Of a stretch of DNA of 64,000 nucleotides, positions 10,701-18,959 are shown piece by piece. Source of the DNA: Hemibagrus wyckioides. Lineage: Eukaryota; Chordata; Actinopteri; Siluriformes; Bagridae. Numbering within the stretch: the stretch's first letter is position 1; each line of letters begins with the position of its first letter. The DNA lies in assembly GCF_019097595.1 (NCBI RefSeq), contig NC_080732.1, forward strand, positions 5,793,354 through 5,857,353, written 5' to 3'. A program made the position numbers and the translations under genes. Under the pieces are notes generated by a model, which ran no database searches, was not told the DNA's origin, and worked only from the letters and a program-made list of their open reading frames with translations.

Positions 10701-13700
10701 ACGTGTTTTTCGCTTAATGATGCACCAAATGTTCTCTATAGGTGAAAGATCTGGACTGCAGGCAGGCCAATTCAGCACGTGGACTCTTCTGCTACGAAGC
10801 CATGCTGTTGTAATAGCTGCAGTTTTGCATTGTCCTGCTGAAATACACAAGGCATTCCCTGAAATAGACGTCGTCTGGAGGGGAGCATATGTTGCTCTAA
10901 AACCTGTATATACCTTTTAGCATTCATAGTGCCCTCCAAAACATGCATGCTGCCCATACTGTATCCACTTATGCATCCCCATACCATCAGAGATGCTGGC
11001 TTTTGAACTGAACGCTGAAGGTCTACCTCTTCTTTAGCCCGGAGGACACGGCGTCCGTGATTTTCCAACAAGAATGTCAAATTTGGACTCGTCTGACCAC
11101 AGAACACTTTGAAACAGTCCACTTTAAAGGCCCACAGGACACGCTGGCGCTTTTGGACCATGTTATGCCACATCCGGCTTCCTTTTTGCATTATAGAGCT
11201 TTAGTTGGCATCTGCAGATGGCATGGCGGATTGTGTTTACCGACAGTGGTTTCTGGAAGTATTCCTGGACCCATTTAGTAATGTCAATGACAGAATCATG
11301 CCGATGAGTGATGAATGTGTTGTCCTCTGAGGGCCCGAAGACCAAGGGCATCCCAACAAAGGTCTTCAGGCTTTTTCAACCCTTTGTTGCCCCCGTGCCA
11401 ACTATTTTGAGACCTGCAGCCGGCATCAAATTTGAAATGAGCTCATTTGGTGGATAAAAGTGTAAAGTTTCTCCAATTAAACATTTATGTTCTAATGTGA
11501 ATACAATATTGTCTTTTAGTTTTTCCATTAAACAAGCATATGGAGCGGTGTGTTTGTTTTTTTCCCAGTGTGTTGGTGTGTGTTTGGAGAAGGGAAACGC
11601 TCAGCTTGCAGCACATACCCTGCAGTGGCTGGAGAAAGAGAGCGATTTACCGGAGGTAATTTCCTCTAAATTACACATCAGTGTTGTTAACAGAAAGCAG
11701 ATAATGAGCTGATCAGCTGTGCAGCACCGAAGCTCCGATCTTATACACACTAATTAGGGCTCTGTCTCAAAACCACACATTCTACACTAAGTTCTTCCAC
11801 TATGTTCTATGAGTGGCCAGTGCCAGGATGTTGGTATTACAGTAATGTCCTGATGTCATAGAGGGCATTACAACAGCTGACCAATCAGCAGCTTCACATA
11901 ATCACACACTCAGAAGAACTATACACACATACTGTATAACAACATATAACATCTTTTTTCTGTCTTGTTCTTGTCATTTCTTATTCTTTCACTTTTTGTT
12001 CTCCCTTCTTTTTTCTTTTAAAAAATTTCTTCTTTCTTTTTTTCTGTTTTTATATATATATTTTTTCTGTCTTTTTTCCTTTGTCTTTTGTTTAATTCCT
12101 TCTTTAATGGTTTATCTCCTCTATTTTCTTTCTTTCTTTCTTTCTTTCTTTCTTTTTTCTTCTTTATGTATATCTGTTTATTTGTCTTTTATTTTGTCTG
12201 TTTTTTCTTTCTTTTTATTTAGCTTTTAATTATTACTATTATTATTATTGACAGAAACTGCAGAGGAAACTGTCCACCGTTGTGTCTAAGAAGGACGTGT
12301 ACGATCAGCTCCTTGCCAAGTTCTCCTTTAATCACCTCCTGAAGGGCGTGAACTCCTTCTTGGATGCGTTTCTTGAGGAACATCCGTCTGACTTTTTATT
12401 GAAGGTGTTAAACCGAGTCTCTCTGAATCTCTTCACCTCACTCTCACCTGTAGGATGTTTGTATGCTAATGGTGTTTATTATCTCTGCTTGAAATACACT
12501 ATATTGCCAAAAGTTTTGGGACACCCCTCCAAATCATTGAATTCAGGGGTTGGGCTTCGCCCCTTAGTTCCAGTGAAAGGAATTTTTAATGCTTCAGCAT
12601 ATCAAGGCATTTTGGACAAGTTCATGCTCCCAAAATTTGTGGGAACAGTTTGGGGATGACCCCTTCCTGTTCCAACATGACTGCACACCAGTGCACAAAG
12701 CAAGGTCCATAAAGACATGTATGTGTGAGTCTGGTGTGGAGGAACTTCACAGAGTCCTGACCTCAACCTGATAGAACACCTTTAGAATGAATTAGAGCGG
12801 AGACCTTCTCATCCAACATCAGTGTCTGACCTCACAAATGTGCTTCTAGAGGAATGGTCAAAAATTCCCATAAACACACTCCTAAACCTTGTGGAAAGCC
12901 TTCCCAGATGAGTTGAAGCTGTTATAGCTGAAAGGGCGGACCAACTCCATATTACATTCATGTGCATGTAAAGGCAGACCTCCCGAAACTTTTGGCAAAA
13001 TAGTGTATGTCTACATGAGCGTGACCAGATGTCCTCTCTTACAGGCTGCCTCTAAAGTGGTTCAGGCTCGACAGGAGAGACCGGAGCAGGCTGATGTGGA
13101 TCAGAACAGTGAAGAACCTGAACCAGACAGTCCTGTAAAGTAGGATACACTCTCAAACCAGTTGCTTTTTAGTCAGTGATGGAAAACTGCTATCAGTGGG
13201 CAATTAGTCAATAATATAACCATCCTTGAATATATTTTTACAATACATAATTTTTTAAAAGTAACTGGAAAGGAGGTGAAGTTTAGATTTCAGACACTCC
13301 ATTAAAACGTAAATTTATACTTCTCTTAGTAACACTCCATATAATAATTGAAGTACAGAATTGTTCCTGAAAACACCTATAAGCAGTGTGTATTGGTAAA
13401 TGAAACCATTTTCTTTTCTGCTTTATGTTAAGGCCAGAGACAAACGCTGCTTCATCAGAGCTTAAGCTGAGGTAAGTGTTCACTTACAATGGAAAGTTTA
13501 TAAGTCTCTCTCTCTCACATAAAAATATATATAAAAAAAAAATTATACCAAAATAAATCATGCCAGAACTTTTTACACCCTGTTATGATGTTGCGTTTCT
13601 CACAGACCCAAAAAGAAGCTTTTCTCCACTAAATCTGCTCATCCCTGGAAACCAGAAAGCACAAAGAAGCTTCAGAGTCATCCTCGTGGAACAACCAAAT

Positions 13701-15088
13701 TAAGTACGAACTTGCGTTTTTTAAAAAAAAAAAAAACACTGATTATCAGCAGCGTGTAGATTTCATCCACGTGTTATCTGTGAGGCTGGAGACATAAGTG
13801 TGTGTTCTCGCCTCTTTCTGGCAGCATGAGATTGACTGGTCTCACATGGCATGCTGCTTATTGCTACAGTTGAACCTTGGGATACAAATGGCCTCCTTTA
13901 CAAATTTTCACCTTAAGAATTGAAATAATTTGCATCAGCATATGAAGAATTTTTGTCATTAGAACGGCGCGTACGTCCGGGAACCATTCAAAACTTGTTT
14001 GCCTCAGTGAAAAGCTAAGAAAAGCGAGTTTGGGCTTTTGTTTTTGTTGACAGATTGGTGGCATGGGTGGTCTGTTCATTGTATAGCCCAAGCTTGGAGG
14101 TGTGACTTCCTGTGACGACCCTTGACATGGAAATGCTTGGCTTGGGTCAGTTCTTTGAAAGCAGTTTACATACGCTTCGTTTTGGTAATATCGGTCATAT
14201 TTTTGGGAGGCTGGAACGGATTATTCGCATTTACATTATTTCTGATGGGAAAATTTGTTTCGCAATAAAGATTTTCGCCTTAAGACGAAGTATTTAGGAT
14301 GAATATTCTAAATACAGTAGAACTTCGGCATACAAATTTAATTCGTTCTGGAGCTTCAGCTTCCTGCTGAAAAGGTGCTATAATGTGAAATAAAATCTAT
14401 CCACGGTTCTCTTTTTTAATCAGTCTTTTAGAAACATTATGTCTGAATGTTTGTGTAAGGCCTCCTCAGTTTGGTCACATGTCAATTCCTATCCACCATT
14501 CAGCCTTCATCTGTCCTCTAAGACACATTAAGACCAGCTGACCACTTCTTTTGAAACTGCTGCTCATGTAAAATCACAGAGTAAAGCATGCACGAGTTAA
14601 CAGTTGCCTGTGATTGGTTAGTGACCCTGTGATTGGTTAGTGACCCTGTGATTGGTTAGTGACCCTGTGATTGGTTAGTGACCCTGTGATTGGTTAGTGA
14701 CAGGACTGATGAGCTATTTGATCGCATTCTTAAATACTGATGCAAGTTTTATTTGTCAATCTGTACAGAAGTCTCTAGAAGGAGTTCGAAAGTGCCACCA
14801 CCACCATCACCAGAGCAAAACACCATCTCCAAACACCGGACCAAGAAGGTAAGAGTTCAAGTCTGATCATGATATAAAAGTTACCGAGGCTTTATACGTG
14901 TGGTAAAAAATATCTTATGTCCTCTGTAGAAGTGGATGTTCGATGAAGATCAACGCCTAAAGGCAGGAGTGAAGAAGTACGGCGAAGGGAAGTGGTCCAA
15001 AATCCTAGAGGAGTTTGAGTTCAGAGATCGGACGAGCGTCATGCTGAAGGACAGGTGGAGGACGTTAAAGAAACAATGGAAGGTTTGA
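5143..15088 (+). CDS. terf1: Telomeric repeat-binding factor 1 (TRF1), ten exons
   Basis: TRF1 is a shelterin subunit that binds duplex TTAGGG DNA as a homodimer in the nucleus and controls telomere length and replication. Joining exons 5143-5329, 7124-7219, 7781-7908, 11569-11655, 12255-12404, 13045-13139, 13433-13471, 13606-13703, 14769-14848 and 14930-15088 gives 1119 bases, 372 codons plus stop, in one open frame. Residues about 27-220 form the helical TRF homology domain (for example SWMIDFSFRSLCRYYREQ). Residues 217-320 are a low-complexity basic/proline hinge. Residues 321-372 are the telobox Myb domain, with KYGEGKWSKIL and TSVMLKDRWRTLKK. TSVMLKDRWRT favours TRF1 over TRF2, which has TAVMIKDRWRT. 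The protein is shorter than human TRF1 (439 aa), with almost no acidic N-terminal region. The start chosen is the first in-frame ATG of exon 1. Confidence 0.93.
5974..6141 (+). mobile_element. tRNA-derived SINE with perfect 15 bp target-site duplication
   Basis: An A-box match tggctcagtgg (5983-5993) and a perfect B box ggttcgattcc (5996-6006) mark a tRNA-derived head. The tail ends gagagcagccgaaaga, a common fish SINE-like sequence. The insert is flanked by the same 15 bases, ctcagtcagctcgta, at 5959-5973 and 6142-6156. The A and B boxes are only 2 bases apart, against roughly 30-40 in a normal tRNA promoter, so this copy or its source has lost the middle of the tRNA region. It lies in terf1 intron 1, sense orientation. 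Confidence 0.85.
6500..7005 (+). repeat. Dispersed repeat (TTTACATT/GGCATTTGGCAG family), split copy
   Basis: The left part (6508-6558, tagcagacatccaaatctag then agcaacttacatttatctca) and right part (6890-7005, gagggttaagggtcttcctc to taaccactgagctgtcc) match one ~190 bp dispersed repeat. Other copies lie at 19849-20040, at 56602-56772 and, inverted, near 37905-37985. This copy is interrupted by a second repeat. Confidence 0.7.
6559..6890 (+). repeat. Dispersed repeat (aattcaattcaatttgtata family) nested in another repeat
   Basis: It begins aattcaattcaatttgtata, continues with ggacattgtctcaaaacagc and includes gaggaagaaaccttgagagg. I recognise this as a repeat common in otophysan fish genomes. 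Fragments of the same family in the opposite orientation occur at 28750-28816 and 59855-59925. Its class is uncertain. Borders are inferred from where the host repeat stops and resumes. Confidence 0.65.
7124..7219 (+). CDS. terf1: terf1 exon 2
   Basis: The exon completes an alanine codon and encodes MIDDEYQLQDHQQTKRTICC then LLSRIMDGKNL, part of the TRF homology domain. The acceptor is tttctccag and the donor g|gtgact. It enters and leaves in phase 1, consistent with both neighbours. Confidence 0.92.
7739..7775. repeat. (TG)n microsatellite abutting terf1 exon 3
   Basis: A GTGC/GT run that continues into tttcag, so it forms the sequence next to the exon 3 acceptor where a pyrimidine tract would normally lie. 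Confidence 0.9.
7781..7908 (+). CDS. terf1: terf1 exon 3
   Basis: It encodes DAHYDPNNKVTPLMSALSVW and the helix ending NIKNLLFIQ, characteristic of the TRF1 dimerisation/homology domain. The acceptor tgtttcag follows a GT repeat rather than a pyrimidine tract. The donor is cag|gtcaga, ending in phase 0. Confidence 0.93.
7965..10400. repeat. Large CA-rich minisatellite, 28/22 bp units, in terf1 intron 3
   Basis: Degenerate CA/CATG repeats (7965-8280) pass into a regular array whose unit is cctacatatagacccg followed by a CA run. The main period is 28 bases (for example 8941 to 8969). A shorter 22 base variant has gaccca in place of gacccg. I estimate about 80 units. It makes up two thirds of the intron. 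The long cysteine- or histidine-rich frames across it are by-products of the repeat, not genes. Confidence 0.97.
10437..11520 (-). mobile_element. Decayed Tc1/mariner transposon, minus strand, in terf1 intron 3
   Basis: Inverted ends (tacaggtctcaaaatagttg at 10514; aactattttgagacctgca near 11400-11418) enclose a minus-strand transposase relic. Readable motifs are FQQDNAK (second catalytic D), LMVWGCISGYSMGSM, and near 10780-10720 PDLSPIENIW (third catalytic residue E). An N-terminal piece at 11351-11163 is in a different frame, so the gene is broken. The outer borders extend beyond the recognisable inverted core and are approximate. Confidence 0.85.
11569..11655 (+). CDS. terf1: terf1 exon 4
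   Basis: Encodes 29 residues, CVGVCLEKGNAQLAAHTLQW then LEKESDLPE, a TRF homology helix pair. The acceptor is ttttttcccag and the donor gag|gtaatt, phase 0 at both ends. Confidence 0.92.
11940..12245. repeat. Pyrimidine-rich stretch with (TTTC)n
   Basis: T/C-dominated sequence with a short TTTC array near 12126-12155, ending in an ATT run just before the exon 5 acceptor. Confidence 0.8.
12255..12404 (+). CDS. terf1: terf1 exon 5
   Basis: Encodes 50 residues, KLQRKLSTVVSKKDVYDQLL through FLEEHPSDFLLK, the last helices of the TRF homology domain. The acceptor is ttattgacag and the donor aag|gtgtta, phase 0. An open frame continues past the donor into a transposon fragment by chance. Confidence 0.92.
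12495..13008 (+). mobile_element. Tc1-like non-autonomous element, near-complete copy
   Basis: The left end tacactatattgccaaaagt and right end acttttggcaaaatagtgta are imperfect inverted repeats. Transposase C-terminal relics remain: FQHDCTPVHKARSIKT with the second catalytic D, and PDLNLIEHL with the third catalytic E. The first catalytic region is missing. At about 510 bp this looks like an internally deleted family that spread in this form. It lies in terf1 intron 5 and is the reference copy for the pair at 4.0-4.85 kb. Confidence 0.85.
13045..13139 (+). CDS. terf1: terf1 exon 6 (3' boundary uncertain)
   Basis: It encodes AASKVVQARQERPEQADVDQ and an acidic tail, NSEEPEPDSPVK, the start of the hinge. 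SKVV matches the corresponding position in TRF1. The end at 13139 uses aaa|gtagga, a weak donor chosen because it keeps exon 7 open. A stronger-looking donor, cct|gtaaag, ends the exon at 13134 and requires a different exon 7 acceptor. Confidence 0.75.
13433..13471 (+). CDS. terf1: terf1 exon 7 (micro-exon)
   Basis: This 39 base exon encodes (K)PETNAASSELKL plus two bases. The donor gag|gtaagt is near perfect. With acceptor atgttaag it needs exon 6 to end in phase 2. The alternative is a 32 base exon from 13440 paired with the earlier exon 6 donor. The hinge is poorly conserved, so homology does not settle it. Confidence 0.65.
13606..13703 (+). CDS. terf1: terf1 exon 8
   Basis: Encodes RPKKKLFSTKSAHPWKPEST then KKLQSHPRGTTKL, a basic hinge segment that may include a nuclear localisation signal (RPKKK). 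The acceptor is gtttctcacag and the donor taa|gtacga, phase 1 at the end. Confidence 0.85.
13869..14345. repeat. Probable interspersed repeat with repeated gaaccttgggatac start
   Basis: The segment begins ttgaaccttgggatacaaat and a near copy of that start occurs at 14323 (tagaacttcggcatacaaat). Between them are blocks such as cggattattcgcatttacat that I recognise as belonging to a dispersed repeat. I could not define inverted ends or a coding part, so its class is open. It lies in terf1 intron 8. Confidence 0.45.
14610..14702. repeat. Five-copy 19 bp tandem repeat carrying inverted CCAAT boxes
   Basis: The unit gtgattggttagtgaccct occurs at 14610, 14629, 14648, 14667 and 14686, the last copy ending in gaca. 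Each unit contains attgg, the complement of a CCAAT box, at strict 19 base spacing. It lies in terf1 intron 8, 67 bases upstream of exon 9. Confidence 0.95.
14769..14848 (+). CDS. terf1: terf1 exon 9
   Basis: In the frame set by exon 8 it encodes KVSRRSSKVPPPPSPEQNTI then SKHRTKK, a proline-rich basic linker before the Myb domain. The acceptor is tctgtacag and the donor aag|gtaaga. Another frame would read a poly-histidine run, but phase rules that out. Confidence 0.88.
14930..15088 (+). CDS. terf1: terf1 exon 10, telobox/Myb domain
   Basis: This terminal exon encodes 52 residues: KWMFDEDQRLKAGVKKYGEG, KWSKILEEFEFRDRTSVMLK, DRWRTLKKQWKV, then TGA. The VMLKDRWRT third helix contacts TTAGGG in the major groove in known TRF structures. 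The protein ends 12 residues after VMLK, without the acidic tail of human TRF1 (SSDSED). Confidence 0.95.
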   Translation, partial: KWMFDEDQRLKAGVKKYGEGKWSKILEEFEFRDRTSVMLKDRWRTLKKQWKV

Positions 15089-15390
15089 AACGCTGATCTC
15101 AGGGCTCTAAATCTATATGTTTTTCTATAATACTGATGCTTTAATGATCCTACTGTGCCATCAACAGTTTCTCTATTTTAGAATTATTCCATGAAATTCA
15201 CAAAAATGCACATTTATGATTTTTTTTTTTATTATTACTTTTTATAATGAGTGACTGTAAATAATGCTTTTACTGTTGTGTTTTTTTTAACTACATATAA
15301 GATTGTAAAAGTGAATATTGAAGCTTATTTTGCACCGGAAATGTTGCACAAAAAATGCTTTAAATAAACTGGAGTGGATGTACGTGTGTC
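15089..15390 (+). other. terf1: terf1 3' UTR and poly(A) signal
   Basis: AATAAA at 15363-15368 is followed within about 15 bases by a GT-rich element (tgtacgtgtgtc), giving a predicted 3' UTR of roughly 300 bases. Confidence 0.7.
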
Positions 15391-15439
15391 TCGAGCCTTA
15401 TTGGATTTAAATCCTATAAAGATAAATGCATTATGTAGG

Positions 15440-16500
15440 TTTCTAGCAACTTCCTAGCAACACCCTAGCAACCACCTGGAATATCATAACAATATTCTAG
15501 CAAAGCCTAAGGCATGACCTGGAAAATCATAGTAAATGCATAGCAGCAAGCTTGTAACCACCATGGATACCATAACATCTACCTCTGGCAACTGGCTGGA
15601 ATACCATAGAAACCCTAGATACTACTTGGAACACTACAGTAACTGCCTAGGCACCACTCTAGCAACCACCATGGATACCACAGCAACCACCTTACATAAC
15701 CCATCTGCGATACCATACGAACTACCTTGCAGTACCCTAGCAACCACATGGAATACCATAGCAACAATCTAGCAAGACACCTGGAACATCACAGTAACTA
15801 CCAAGGCACTAACCTAGCAACCACCAGGGATCCTATAGCAACACCCTAGCAACCATCAAGGATACCATAGCAAGACCTTAGAAACCACCTGCAATGCTAT
15901 AGCATCTCCGTAACTAAACATTGAAAGCCAGCTTGAACATAGTAAGAAATGCTTAGTAATTACCTGGGATGCAATAGCAACATGCCTAGCAACCACCCAG
16001 GGATACCAAAGCAACTGCTTAGCAACTCACCTTGGTACCATCCTAGCAACCACCAGGGATACTAAAGCAAGCATCTAGCAACCACTATACATAAAGTAGC
16101 AAGGTCCTAGCCACCACTTGGAATGCCATACCAACACCCTAGCAAAACCTTAGAAACCACCTAGAACATGATGTTAAGTAAGTACCACAGCAGCTGCCTA
16201 GCAACACCCTAGCAACGACTTGGAATATCATAGGAACACCCTAGCAAAACCTTAGAAACCACCTAGAACATCACTGCAAATACCACAGCAACTGCCTAGC
16301 AACACCCTAGCAAACACTTGGAATATCATAGCAACACCCTAGCAAAACCTTAGAAACCACCTAGAACATCACTGTAAGTACCACAGCAACTGCCTAGCAA
16401 CACCCTAGCAAAACCTTAGAAACCACCTAGAACAGCACTGTAAGTACCACAGCAACACCCTAGCAACCACTTGGAATACCATCTAAGTAGCCTAGTAACA
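15440..16500. repeat. Degenerate CTAGCAAC minisatellite downstream of terf1
   Basis: The words ccctagcaaccac, tggaataccatagcaac and ccttagaaaccacc recur throughout with heavy divergence, in units of about 33-38 bases. From about 16130 a longer composite unit (ctagcaaaaccttagaaacc, then acctagaacatcactgtaag, then accacagcaactgcctagca) appears four times with high identity, pointing to a more recent expansion at the 3' end. Confidence 0.9.
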
Positions 16501-16599
16501 TACTAGAAATTTCTGCACTATTTTTTTAATAACATTTCTTCTCCCCAACTGACTTTTAGCTCCTTGCAAGCACAATGTATTTCCCTTAATTTTAGATGG

Positions 16600-16985
16600 A
16601 AGTCTAAAGTATCTAAGTGAAGCTATCCTCTGAGGTTGCACAACACACATATACATTTAGATCCATGGTTTCTTATAGATAATGCTGTAAAAAATGCTAG
16701 ATCCATTCATGTCACTGAGTGCATTATGCAAATGGAGAAGAATATGAAGGCCTGTGCATCAAATAAGCATTTAATTAAAGATGTACACTGTGTAATTAAA
16801 CCATGGTAAATTAATTAGCTCTACCTCTGGCAGCATAATGAAGTAAACAGAGTGCTGGGTTTATTTAGGTGTGAATACACACAAGGGAGTAGAAATGCTG
16901 TTATGAAAAATATGCAAACCTACTCACTGTAATCGTCTAAATGAAACATAACACCAGCTTAATGATTGGAAATTGATTGACGTGT
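16600..16985. promoter_or_regulatory. Candidate conserved noncoding element between terf1 and msc
   Basis: A single-copy, AT-balanced block between two repeat fields contains several homeodomain-type cores (catttaattaaagatg, gtaaattaattagctc, gcatcaaataagcat). Texture alone suggests a regulatory island. No homology evidence is available here. Confidence 0.3.
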
Positions 16986-17469
16986 GTGTGTGTGTGTGGT
17001 GCCCTTTGATAAAGTGACGTTTCATTTGGAGTGTATTCCCGCCTCATGCTCAGTGTTCCAGCTCTACCGTGACCCCGACCCGGATAAAGCAACTACTGAG
17101 TGAGCGTGAGTGTATCTTGGCTTTAAGATCCTTCATGTCACACTGACATTGTGAATGATTATCTGCACTATGTACACTTTTTCTTTCTCTCTCAACTCCT
17201 GCTCTTTGCTCTCTCTCTCTCTCTCTCTCTTTCTCTCCCTCCTTTGCTCTGTGTCTCTGTCATCAGTCTGGAATGCTCCTTTAATCCAGCATCTCTAAAC
17301 TGTTTCAGATGAAAACTCTACATCAGCAGCACAACTGCAACCTTTAGTCAAAATCCCAGATCTGTCATACTCGCTGTACCTCAGTGATGAACAATGTTTT
17401 TGATCCTATATATTAATTCCTACTTGAAGCTCCTGAGCCAGACGGTGATGCTCATTCTGCCCTTCGTGC

Positions 17470-18165
17470 ATTTTTTCTCCCTGTCTTTCTTACTTTGTTT
17501 TTCATTTCTACCTTTTAGACTTTCTTTCTTATGTATGTCTGTATGGATTTCCTTCCTTTCTTCATTCCAGGCTTCATTTATTTCAGATTTTTTTTCTTTC
17601 CTTCTGGAGTTCCTTCCATCCATCCATCCATCCATCCTTCCTTCCTTCCTTCCTTCCTTCCTTCCTTCCAGACTTCCTAACTTCATTCTAGACTTCTTTA
17701 CATACAGACTAACTTACAGAATTCCTTCCTTCCAGACTCCCTAACTTCATTCTAGACTTCATTACTTACAGACTAACTTACAGAATTCCTTCCTTCCTTC
17801 CCTCCCTCCTTCCTTCCTCCCAAACCTCCTTCCACACTTCCTAACTTCATTTTAGACTTTTACACTTACAGACTAACTTACAGAATTATTTCCTTCCTTC
17901 CTTTCTTCCATCCACCCACCCATCCATCCATCCATCCATCCATCCATTCGGACTTTATTCTAGACTTCTTTCCTTACAGACTAACACACATTTTCCATCC
18001 ATCCATCCGACCCCACCCATCCATCCATCTATCTATCCATCAATCCATCCATCCAGACTTCATTCTAGACTTCTTTACTTACAGACTAACTAAATTGACT
18101 TCCTTCCTTCCTTCCTTCCTTCCTTCCTTCCTTCCTTCCTTCCGTCCTTCCGTCCTTCCAGAACT
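17470..18165. repeat. TTCC/ATCC tetranucleotide arrays in a composite tandem repeat
   Basis: Runs of TTCC and ATCC are separated by a recurring spacer (cattctagacttctttac, tacagactaacttacaga, attccttcc). The spacer plus its microsatellite recurs about five times, so this is a tandem repeat with an expanding microsatellite inside each unit. The preceding 17180-17240 bases carry a CT run. Confidence 0.92.
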
Positions 18166-18169
18166 CTAA

Positions 18170-18850
18170 TTATGTTTGCCTCTCACTTTTTTTACTTGGG
18201 GCAAAATTAGTTGTAAACAACTAACCTACAGTATGTACAGTTACATTTTGTTATGCTTTTTGGCCCTAATGTTCGAGCAAGTGTAAAGTATCAATAAATA
18301 TAAGAATATAAATGTATAATTAAATCAATTACATGTAATATTTTTTAGATTCTGTGTCCCTGTCTGTATTTCTTTCTTTAGCCGGCCATCTAAATGTGTC
18401 TTTCTTTCTTTACCACTCTCAACCTCTCTTCATATTTCCCACTCTGTCTTCTCTCTTTCCCACAATGTCTTGTCCTCTGTCGCTCCCAACATACCCCTAA
18501 CCCCCCTAACCCCAGCCCCACCAGTAACAGGTGTGAGTCTATGAGCTCAGTGGGTTCTCATGCTCAGTGCACTTGCACAGCTGTGGGACAACACTAACAC
18601 GGTATAAATGCATCGAAATGGCCACACACACACACACACACAGAATAAACCGAACCCACTGAGAATTTAGTAATCTACCTAAATTAAACTCAGCACAGAG
18701 AGACACTAAAAACCACTAGAGCCCTTACATTCATAGGATCAAACTGACCACACGGAGGCCATTGTTGCTACAGGATGTTGAGATTAGAGGTTTGTTATTT
18801 GTAATATTTGACCTTCAGATTTCCCAACCCACAAATAAAACAAACAACAA
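18170..18850. other. Intergenic stretch without recognised gene
   Basis: AT-rich then C-rich sequence, including a CA run at 18625-18641. I see no exon, RNA gene or known repeat. Confidence 0.5.
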
Positions 18851-18852
18851 AG

Positions 18853-18854
18853 AC

Positions 18855-18928
<74 letters not shown>
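18853..18928. repeat. (TAGA)n microsatellite
   Basis: About 19 uninterrupted tetranucleotide units. Confidence 0.97.
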
Positions 18929-18929
<1 letters not shown>

Positions 18930-18959
18930 AACAATGTCATAGACATACACACACATATT

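Noticed and set aside
12282..12659. 125-codon open frame starting in terf1 exon 5
   Set aside because: It is exon 5 read through its donor into intron and a Tc1-like element. The splice site and domain end argue for termination of the exon at 12404.
14769..14848. Alternative reading of terf1 exon 9 with a poly-histidine run
   Set aside because: It would need a different intron phase after exon 8. The phase-consistent frame gives a basic proline-rich linker that leads in frame into the Myb domain.
17394..17744. Ser/Phe/Leu-rich 116-codon frame
   Set aside because: It is a translation of the TTCC/ATCC tetranucleotide array.
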